A stretch of DNA of 64,000 nt from Urbifossiella limnaea (GTDB lineage Bacteria; Planctomycetota; Planctomycetia; Gemmatales; Gemmataceae). The position numbers and the translations under genes are program-made. How positions within the stretch are numbered: the first letter of the stretch is position 1; every line of letters starts with the position of its first letter. Below are positions 56,060-64,000 of this stretch, piece by piece. The stretch covers positions 6,122,322-6,186,321 of the forward strand of contig NZ_CP036273.1 in NCBI RefSeq assembly GCF_007747215.1. Direction: 5' to 3'. The notes under the pieces were generated by a model. That model ran no database searches and was not told where the DNA came from. It saw only the letters and a program-made list of their open reading frames with translations.

Positions 56060-57865
56060 CTAGTTCCACTTCCGGGCTTCCAGCACCTTCACCGACAGGA
56101 ACAGGCTGAACACGCCGATCGACGCGAAGACCAGCACGTCCCGCAGCGGCAGCCGGCCGCCGAGCGACTCCTGCCACATGTGGATGAACGACAGCTTGCC
56201 GAGCAGCGTCTGGAGCAGCGGCGGGAGGAACGGCAGGGCCGAGAACTTCACCAGGTAGGTCGCCAGGAACAGGATCATCACGGCGAACGTCAGCACCGCG
56301 GCGATGATCTGGTTCCGCGTCAGCGTCGAGAAGAACAGCCCCAACCCGACGAACGCCAGCCCCTGCGCCCCCAGCGCGATGTAGAAGCTGAGCAGCGGCC
56401 GGTAGTCGAACGGCACCCCGCCCTCGGCCCGCAGGGCGATCAGGTACAGCCCCATCGGCACCCACGTGAGCATGAAGAACAGCCACGCCGCCAGGAACTT
56501 GCTGGCCACCACCGGCCACTCGTTCACCGGGGCCGTCAGCAGCACCTCCAGGCTCCCCGTCTTCTTCTCCTCGGCGATCAGCCGCATGGTGATGGCCGGC
56601 ACCTCCAGCAGCAGCCCGATCACCGGGATGAGGGCGACGAACAGTTGCGACACGATCGGCTCGTCGAGCCCGCCGCGGCGGCTGGCCGACTGCACCTGCT
56701 CGACGAAGAACGCGTACCCCACCCACTCGATCGCCGCCATCCCGGCCAGCACCAGGAAGCCGACCGGCGACAGGAAGAACGCCGCCAGCTCGCGGCGGGT
56801 GAGGGTGACGAACGGGTTGTCCGAGCAGATGGCCAGCGCGACCGCCAGGTACAGCAGGCCGAGGCCGATCAGGATGACGCCGGTCGGCACCAGGTACGGG
56901 GCCGGGCTGGTGGTCAGCAGGTTGGCCTTCACCGACGCCATGACGAACACGCCGGCGGCGGCGAGGCCGGCGGCGCCGATCACGCCCCGCAGCCAGCCCG
57001 GCAGCGACTTCGCCCGGTAACCGAGGTACGCCACGCCGAGGAAGATGCCGATGCTGACGAGCCGCGGGATCAACTTCCACATGTCGATCTCGCCGGTCAC
57101 CCGGCGGATGGCGTTCGGCCCCTCGACCAGCACCGGCGGGAAGGCCGACCGGGCGAACGCCCCCGCCGCCACGCACGCGCCGACGGCCCCGAGCAGAAAC
57201 GCCACCTGGAACCCGATCCCTTCCGAGGTGTCCACCTGCGTCATGTAGGCGCAGAGGAAGGCGAGCCCGAGCAGGGCCAGCGCCACCCCGGGGCCCACGA
57301 GAGTGTCCGGCTTCATCACGCCGACGACGATGCTGCCGACGGCCAGCAGCGCCCCGATGGCGAGTATGGCGAGGATGGCGGCGTCGCGGTAGCGGCGGTC
57401 GGTCTCGTGGCGGACGAACGGGATGGCGAAGACGAGGCTCAGCGCCCCGAACGTCACGCCCCACGGGAGCAGGTTGTAGCCGAACGTCTTGGTGGCGGTG
57501 GTGCTGAAGATCGGCCCCTTGAGGACCGAGGCACCGACACCCAGCACGAGGAACGCGGCGGCGAGGAGGCCGTACAGCCGGCGCACCTCCTGTTCGCCGT
57601 CGCGGCTGGCGTGGTACAACATCAGGACGATGCCGGCGGCGGCGGCGAGGTAGCCGAACCCGCTGCCGAACAGCCGCGGCGTCATCGCCTGGTTGGTGAT
57701 GATGACGACGCTGCCGAGGACGAGGCCGAACAGGCCGACGAAGCCGACCAGCCGGCCGAACGACTGCCCCTCGTCGTAACTCTGCGACGGGGCCGTCTCG
57801 GCGGGGCGGGCGACGGCGTCGGCGGCCGGCGGCGGCGCGATCGGGTCGGTCGTACTGGTGCTCAT
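56060..57865 (-). CDS. ABC-2 type permease (GldF-like)
   Basis: A 601-residue permease of the ABC-2/GldF family with an unusual extra N-terminal bundle. Residues about 40-330 hold up to seven hydrophobic segments (LVGFVGLFGLVLGSVVIITN, YLAAAAGIVLMLYHASRDG, AAILAILAIGALLAVGSIVVGVM, FQVAFLLGAVGACVAAGAFA). The conserved ABC-2 part (about 350-600) has LTRRELAAFFLSPVGFLVLAGMAAIEWVGYAFF, IAEEKKTGSLEVLLTAPVNEWPVVASKFLAAWLFFMLTWVPMGLYLI and FVGLGLFFSTLTRNQIIAAVLTFAVMILFLATYLV, matching GldF. It passes the substrate or drives conformational change for the GldA ATPase. The gene lies 33 bp after the ATPase gene. Confidence 0.93.
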   Translation of the reverse strand: MSTSTTDPIAPPPAADAVARPAETAPSQSYDEGQSFGRLVGFVGLFGLVLGSVVIITNQAMTPRLFGSGFGYLAAAAGIVLMLYHASRDGEQEVRRLYGLLAAAFLVLGVGASVLKGPIFSTTATKTFGYNLLPWGVTFGALSLVFAIPFVRHETDRRYRDAAILAILAIGALLAVGSIVVGVMKPDTLVGPGVALALLGLAFLCAYMTQVDTSEGIGFQVAFLLGAVGACVAAGAFARSAFPPVLVEGPNAIRRVTGEIDMWKLIPRLVSIGIFLGVAYLGYRAKSLPGWLRGVIGAAGLAAAGVFVMASVKANLLTTSPAPYLVPTGVILIGLGLLYLAVALAICSDNPFVTLTRRELAAFFLSPVGFLVLAGMAAIEWVGYAFFVEQVQSASRRGGLDEPIVSQLFVALIPVIGLLLEVPAITMRLIAEEKKTGSLEVLLTAPVNEWPVVASKFLAAWLFFMLTWVPMGLYLIALRAEGGVPFDYRPLLSFYIALGAQGLAFVGLGLFFSTLTRNQIIAAVLTFAVMILFLATYLVKFSALPFLPPLLQTLLGKLSFIHMWQESLGGRLPLRDVLVFASIGVFSLFLSVKVLEARKWN

Positions 57866-57898
57866 CGGTGGCCCGTTCGGGGTGGCTCGGGGGTCGTG

Positions 57899-58915
57899 TT
57901 ACGCCGCGGGGGGCGCGGCCGGCTCCGGCTCCGGAGTCGGCTCCGGCTCGGGGGCCGGCGTGGCCGCCGCCTCCTGCCGCAACACGACCTGCGTGTACTG
58001 GTCTTCCAGGCTGGCCCGCTTCAGCCCGAGGTGGCGCAGGCCCCACCCCTTGCCGGTCAGCCGGGCCGCCATCGCCTCGCGGACGTCCTTGCCGCCCTTC
58101 GACTTCAGTTCGAACCCGGCCACGCCGTCGGCCCCGACCGGCACCGGGTGCGCCACCACGGCCACCACCTCCGGCTGGGCCTTCAGGAACTCGCCGACCT
58201 CGCCGGCCGGCCCGCGGACCTCAAACTCGTAGGTCGGCTCCTGCTCGTTGATCGACGCCAGCGTGTTGTCGAACTTCACCCGCCCCTTGTTGATGATGAT
58301 GACCCGCTCGCACACCTTCTCGACCTCGGACAGGATGTGCGTCGAGAGCAGCACCGTGTGCCGACCGCCGAGTTCCTTGATGGTTTCGAGCGTCTGCTGA
58401 ATCTGGATCGGGTCGAGGCCGCTGGTCGGCTCGTCGAGGATGAGCACGGGCGGGGCGGCGAGCATGGCGTCGGCCAGCCCGACGCGCTGGCGGTAGCCCT
58501 TGGACAGCGTGCCGAGGAGGCGGTTGCGGACCTCCTTGATGCGGCAGCGGACCATGAGGTCGTCGAGCCGGGCGAGCCGGCCGGCGCGGGGGACGCTCTT
58601 GAGGCGGGCGCGGTAGCTGAGGTACTCGCTGACGCGCATCTCGGGGTACAGCGGCACGCTCTCGGGGAGGTAGCCGATCCGCTCGCGGACCTCCATCGAC
58701 TGGTACATCACGTCGTACCCGGCGACGCGGGCGTAGCCGCTGGACGCGGGGAGGAACGTGGTGAGGATGCGCATCGTCGTGGACTTGCCGGCGCCGTTCG
58801 GCCCGAGGAAGCCGACCAGCTCGCCGGGCTTCACCTCGAACGACACGTCGTTCACGGCCAGGACGGGGCCGTAGTTCTTCGACAGGTGCTCGACCTGGAT
58901 CGCGGGCGTCGGCAT
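57899..58915 (-). CDS. ABC transporter ATP-binding protein (GldA-like)
   Basis: A 338-residue ATPase, first gene of the operon. Walker A GFLGPNGAGKSTTMRIL near residues 35-50, Q-loop region YLPESVPLYPEM, signature LSKGYRQRVGLADAML, Walker B LILDEPTSGLDP, and switch His in LLSTHILSEVEKVCERVIIINKGRVKF. The C-terminal 110 residues form a GldA-type domain (EFEVRGPAGEVGEFLKAQPEVVAVVAHP...GWGLRHLGLKRASLEDQYTQVVLRQE) and end in a Glu/Pro repeat tail. It drives a transporter of unknown cargo. In Bacteroidetes the homologs are needed for gliding, which is not expected here. The divergent metal ATPase gene is 186 bp away. Confidence 0.95.
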   Translation of the reverse strand: MPTPAIQVEHLSKNYGPVLAVNDVSFEVKPGELVGFLGPNGAGKSTTMRILTTFLPASSGYARVAGYDVMYQSMEVRERIGYLPESVPLYPEMRVSEYLSYRARLKSVPRAGRLARLDDLMVRCRIKEVRNRLLGTLSKGYRQRVGLADAMLAAPPVLILDEPTSGLDPIQIQQTLETIKELGGRHTVLLSTHILSEVEKVCERVIIINKGRVKFDNTLASINEQEPTYEFEVRGPAGEVGEFLKAQPEVVAVVAHPVPVGADGVAGFELKSKGGKDVREAMAARLTGKGWGLRHLGLKRASLEDQYTQVVLRQEAAATPAPEPEPTPEPEPAAPPAA

Positions 58916-59076
58916 TGGTGTCGGTCTCGGCCCGCCGGGGGTGGCCCCCGCGGCGGGAACTGGTGCGGAACGCCGTGTTGACGGTGGGTGATGATATGAC
59001 GGCGCGCGGCGCCGGCAAGCGGGGAACCTGGGCGAACGGTAACGACTGCGCCTGTAACCCTGTGGGCGGCCACGTG

Positions 59077-59093
59077 TACAGTGGGGTAGGAGG
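59077..59093 (+). promoter_or_regulatory. Possible -10 hexamer and strong ribosome site of metal ATPase gene
   Basis: TACAGT (59077-59082) followed by AGGAGG (59088-59093), 8 nt before the ATG at 59102. The ribosome site fixes this start. The -10 assignment leaves a very short leader, so the true promoter may lie further upstream. Confidence 0.5.
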
Positions 59094-59101
59094 ACCGTCC
59101 G

Positions 59102-61465
<2,364 letters not shown>

Positions 61466-61550
61466 CCACTTCCGCCGCAACGGACCTCGCGGGCCGCGCT
61501 CGGGTGGGGTACACCCAAACTACTCTCCCACCATTCCCACGAGGTCCACC

Positions 61551-62006
61551 ATGCCCGGGTTCGACCTGACGCACACCGTCGCCGCGCCGCTGCCGGTCGT
61601 GTTCGACGCGTTCACCGACTTCGCGAGCGCCCCGAAGCGCATCCCCGAGATCCTCCGCGTCGAGATGTTGACGCCCGGCCCAGTCGGCGTCGGCACGGCG
61701 TTCAAGGAGACGCGCAAAATGTTCGGCAAGGAGTGTACCGAGACGATGACGGTGTCGGCGTTCGAGGCGGGGAAGCTGGTCGAGTTGTCGGCGACGAGTT
61801 GCGGGGCGGTGTTCACGACGCGGTTCACGTTCGAGCCGGACGGCGGCAAGACGCGGGTGTCGGTGGCGTTCCGGACGAAGGCGGTGTCCGTGTACGCGAA
61901 GCTGTTCACGCCGCTGTCGTACCTGATGATGGGGACGATGAAGAAGTGCGTGGCCGGCGACGTGGCGAAGCTCGGCGCCGCGGTCGAGGCGGCGCCGGCG
62001 GCGTGA
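61551..62006 (+). CDS. SRPBCC (START/Bet v1-like) family protein
   Basis: A 151-residue soluble protein with the SRPBCC ligand-binding pattern: DLTHTVAAPLPVVFDAFTDFASAPKRIPEILRVEMLTPGPVGVGTAFKETRKMFGKECTETMTVSAFEAGKLVELSATSCGAVFTTRFTFEPDGGKTRVSVAFRTKAVSVYAKLFTPLSYLMMGTMKKCVAGDVAKLGAAVE. These are polyketide cyclase/START-like folds that bind hydrophobic molecules; no substrate can be inferred. GAGG 10 nt before the ATG supports the start. It lies 85 bp after the metal ATPase gene on the same strand and converges on the Uma2 gene (3-bp gap). Confidence 0.88.
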   Translation: MPGFDLTHTVAAPLPVVFDAFTDFASAPKRIPEILRVEMLTPGPVGVGTAFKETRKMFGKECTETMTVSAFEAGKLVELSATSCGAVFTTRFTFEPDGGKTRVSVAFRTKAVSVYAKLFTPLSYLMMGTMKKCVAGDVAKLGAAVEAAPAA

Positions 62007-62009
62007 CGG

Positions 62010-62600
62010 TCACTCGTCCGACTCGAACGCCGCCGGCGTCGGATCCCAGAGCAACTCGGCGAGTGGCAGCGTGAATCCGGGCAGCACGGTGCCGCCGTCG
62101 AGCGTGTCGGCGCGCGTGAGCCGGCGGGCGGCGCTGCTGGGTTCGTAGACGTCTACCACCGCCGTTTCCGGGTACACGACCCACACCTGTCGCACGCCGG
62201 CTTCCAGGTACTCCTCGATCTTGTTGTTGAGGTCGCCGGCCCGGTCGGTCGGGCTCACCACCTCGACGCACAGGTCGGGGACGATGTCCCAGGCGGCGGT
62301 GTCGGGCAGCCGCCGGCCACGCGCCCAGGTGGTGAACGGGACGAAGATCACGTCCGGCTTGCGGCTCCGGTCGCGGTTGATCGGGAGCTTGATGAGCATC
62401 TCCGTGTACGGCATCCCTACGTTCCGACCCATTCCGTAGTTGCCGAGGGCGAGTGTCAAAATGGTGGCGATGCCGGTCGATTCCGTACTTATGGGCGGGA
62501 GTTCCACGCGTACGCCGTCGACGATCTCGTACCAATCGTGGTCGTAGGGGTCTTTCGGCAACGCCTTCGGCGGCGGGGTCTGCACCTCGGCCGTGCTCAT
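62010..62600 (-). CDS. Uma2 family nuclease-fold protein
   Basis: A 196-residue protein of the Uma2 family (PD-(D/E)xK fold), strongly expanded in planctomycetes and cyanobacteria. The core motif is SRKPDVIFVPFTTWARG...AAWDIVPDLCVEVVSPTDRAGDLNNKIEEYLEAGVRQVWVVYPETAVVDVYEP, with PD, the E-V-x-S-P and the N/K-x-x-E-Y segment of the family. Nuclease activity is predicted but rarely shown. The start codon ATG at 62600 gives MSTAEVQTPPPKALPKDPYDHDW. ThiS-ThiG is 14 bp upstream on the same strand, so the two may be cotranscribed. Confidence 0.92.
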   Translation of the reverse strand: MSTAEVQTPPPKALPKDPYDHDWYEIVDGVRVELPPISTESTGIATILTLALGNYGMGRNVGMPYTEMLIKLPINRDRSRKPDVIFVPFTTWARGRRLPDTAAWDIVPDLCVEVVSPTDRAGDLNNKIEEYLEAGVRQVWVVYPETAVVDVYEPSSAARRLTRADTLDGGTVLPGFTLPLAELLWDPTPAAFESDE

Positions 62601-62614
62601 GGCTCACCCATCGG

Positions 62615-63634
62615 TTAGCGAATCAGGCCGTCCATCGGGCTGCTGGCGTTCGCGTACAGTTTACGCGGGATGCGGCCGGCCAGGAACGCCAACCGGCCCG
62701 CCTCGCAGGCGTAGCGCATCGCCCACGCCATCCGCTCCGGGTCCTGCGCGCTGGCGATGGCCGTGTTCAGCAGCACCCCGTCGCAGCCCAACTCCATCGC
62801 CACCGCCACGTCCGACGCGGTGCCGACGCCGGCGTCCACGATCACCGGGTAGTCGGGGTCGCCGTCCTTCAGGTACTCCAGGATGATGCGGATGTTCGTC
62901 GGGTTCTGAATCCCCTGCCCGCTGCCGATCGGGCTCCCGGCCGGCATCACGCTCGCCGCCCCCGCCGCCTTCAGCCGCCGCGCCAGCATCGGGTCGTCCG
63001 TCGTGTACACCAGCACCTGGAAGCCTTCCTTCACCAGCACCTCCGTCGCCCGCAGCGTGTCGATGGGGTCGGGCAGCAGCGTCTTCTTGTCGCCGAGGCA
63101 CTCGAGCTTCACCCACCCGGCGCCGGGGTTGCCGAGGTTCCCCAACAGCTCCCGCGCCAGCCGGGCGTGACGGACGGCATCTTCGGCGCTGAAGCAGCCG
63201 GCGGTGTTCGGTAGGATGGTGAGCTTCGACAGATCGAGGCTGTCGAGGAGGCTCTTGCCGGTGGCGTCGATCAGCCGCTCGCGGCGGACGGCGACCGTCG
63301 TCACTTCGCAGCCGCTGGCGACCATGCAGCGTTGCATCAGGTCGTGGGTCGCGTACTTCCCGGTGCCGGTGAAAAGCCGGCTGCTGAAGGTGAACGGGCC
63401 GACCTTCAGGGGTTTGTCGGCCGGCGGCCCCGAACCTCCCCCCACCAGCGTGACGATCTCGACCGCGTCGCCGTCGGCGAGGCGGCGGGCCGGGTGGTCG
63501 GCGCGCGGCACGACCTCGCGGTTCACTTCCACCGCGAGCTTGCCGGGGTCCTTGCCGAGCGCCCGGAGCAGGTCGGCGACGGTGGCCGGGTCGGGGAGCG
63601 TCCGCGGCTGGTCGTTCACGGTGACGGTCGGCAT
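62615..63634 (-). CDS. thiG: ThiS-ThiG fusion (sulfur carrier / thiazole synthase)
   Basis: A 339-residue fusion of the sulfur carrier ThiS (residues 1-69) and thiazole synthase ThiG (about 75-330), for the thiazole ring of thiamine. Thi[61 protein letters not shown], where the diglycine normally at the C-terminus is internal. Thi[66 protein letters not shown], the Schiff-base Lys in [17 protein letters not shown] near residue 175, [13 protein letters not shown] and [20 protein letters not shown]. No thiO/thiE/thiF is adjacent. No TPP riboswitch was recognised upstream. Confidence 0.95.
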   Translation of the reverse strand: MPTVTVNDQPRTLPDPATVADLLRALGKDPGKLAVEVNREVVPRADHPARRLADGDAVEIVTLVGGGSGPPADKPLKVGPFTFSSRLFTGTGKYATHDLMQRCMVASGCEVTTVAVRRERLIDATGKSLLDSLDLSKLTILPNTAGCFSAEDAVRHARLARELLGNLGNPGAGWVKLECLGDKKTLLPDPIDTLRATEVLVKEGFQVLVYTTDDPMLARRLKAAGAASVMPAGSPIGSGQGIQNPTNIRIILEYLKDGDPDYPVIVDAGVGTASDVAVAMELGCDGVLLNTAIASAQDPERMAWAMRYACEAGRLAFLAGRIPRKLYANASSPMDGLIR

Positions 63635-63653
63635 GGCACACCCCGGCGAGCCC

Positions 63654-63667
63654 GGGGCGTACGCCCC
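63654..63667. repeat. 14-bp palindrome upstream of thiS-thiG
   Basis: GGGGCGTACGCCCC, a perfect palindrome 20 bp upstream of the fusion start and within a longer imperfect inverted repeat (CCCGGGGCGT with ACGCCCCCCGG, 63651-63671). It lies in the 106-bp divergent promoter region shared with the kinase gene. It may be an operator or one of the repeat-type palindromes of this genome. Confidence 0.55.
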
Positions 63668-63740
63668 CCGGTTTCTGGAATGCGTTCAGCATACCCGGTA
63701 CAACAAGCCGCGTCCCCCGCCCCCCGAGACGCGCCGCCCG

Positions 63741-64000
63741 ATGAGCCCTGCCGCCGACCCGACGGCCGCGTTCCTCTCCTCCCTCCGCGGGTCCGGGCTC
63801 CTCACTCCCGCACAGGCCGACGACCTCGCCGCCTGGGCCACCCAGACCAAGCCCGACCCCACCACCCTGGCGAAGGAAGTCGCCCGCCGCGGCTGGCTCA
63901 CCAACTACCAGATCAAGGAAGTGTTCCGCGGCCGCGGCAAGGACTTACTCGTGGACCGCTACGTCCTCCTCGACCTGCTCGGCGAGGGCGGCATGGGGCG
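63741..64000 (+). CDS. Ser/Thr protein kinase, N-terminal fragment (cut by window end)
   Basis: Only the first 86 codons are in the window. MSPAADPTAAFLSSLRGSGLLTPAQADDLAAWATQTKPDPTTLAKEVARRGWLTNYQIKEVFRGRGKDLLVDRYVLLDLLGEGGMG starts with the helical pre-kinase segment common in planctomycete Hanks-type kinases (R-G-W-L-T-x-Y-Q), then the first kinase strand and the start of the Gly-rich loop LGEGGMG. Start chosen at the ATG 63741; the rest of the protein is outside. Divergent from thiS-thiG. Confidence 0.9.
   Translation, partial: MSPAADPTAAFLSSLRGSGLLTPAQADDLAAWATQTKPDPTTLAKEVARRGWLTNYQIKEVFRGRGKDLLVDRYVLLDLLGEGGMG

Noticed and set aside
51107-58981. A 2624-codon open frame on the plus strand across the ABC operon
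   Set aside because: It is antisense to four well-recognised genes and has Arg/His/Gln-rich low-complexity sequence, the usual shadow frame in GC-rich DNA.
63635-63740. A TPP riboswitch upstream of thiS-thiG
   Set aside because: The conserved CTGAGA and the downstream ACCTGA(T/A) core are missing, and only about 100 bp are available.

Overview
The window is a stretch of very GC-rich chromosome (roughly 70% G+C by eye) from a planctomycete, most likely the Gemmataceae. The evidence is the family mix: planctomycete cytochrome c/DUF1587-DUF1592-DUF1588-DUF1585 and DUF1501 proteins, DUF1559 and DUF1573 proteins, a Uma2-family nuclease, Ser/Thr kinases, an ECF sigma factor with a membrane and extracytoplasmic extension, and a GldA/GldF/GldG/DUF4340 ABC cluster. 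No plasmid, phage or integrated-element genes, rRNA, tRNA or CRISPR array was seen. About 47 protein genes fill the window.

Layout. 0-5.8 kb: a DUF1501 protein and a giant heme-binding DUF1592-type protein. 5.9-10.75 kb: a compact type II secretion/type IV pilus-like operon (one ATPase, two tandem GspF proteins, three pseudopilin-like proteins). 10.8-12.6 kb: an unknown protein and aerobic coproporphyrinogen oxidase. 12.6-18.6 kb: a five-gene, translationally coupled operon of one MBOAT acyltransferase followed by four paralogous SGNH-type proteins. This is the most unusual system in the window and probably O-acylates surface polysaccharides. 18.8-26.3 kb: purM, a DUF1559 protein, two secreted proteins (one DUF1573), ilvN with a small coupled partner, and a polytopic membrane protein. 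26.7-32.2 kb: a catalase-like heme protein, a 1344-residue kinase/cyclase-like/AAA/TPR regulator and a tiny gene. 32.3-46.2 kb: glnE, ECF sigma factor, apgM, dapB, a leucine-rich-repeat protein, RNase R, a secreted four-repeat protein, a methyltransferase and a small basic protein. 46.3-51.1 kb: tsaD, a small OB-like exported protein, a prolyl oligopeptidase-family peptidase and a membrane protein. 51.1-58.9 kb: the Gld-like ABC operon. 59-64 kb: a metal P-type ATPase, an SRPBCC protein, a Uma2 nuclease, a ThiS-ThiG fusion and the start of another Ser/Thr kinase.

Two layers sit on top of the genes. First, many inverted-repeat elements are present. An 81-bp palindromic element occurs once between genes and once inside the RNase R gene, where its length (27 codons) keeps the frame open. 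Different hairpin repeats sit inside glnE and at the 5' end of an SGNH gene, again in frame. These resemble, by analogy only, the palindromic elements that Rickettsia tolerates inside genes. Second, many genes overlap their upstream neighbour by ATGA or GTGA, and several others have a TAnnnT hexamer just before the start codon, in two cases so close that leaderless transcripts are likely.
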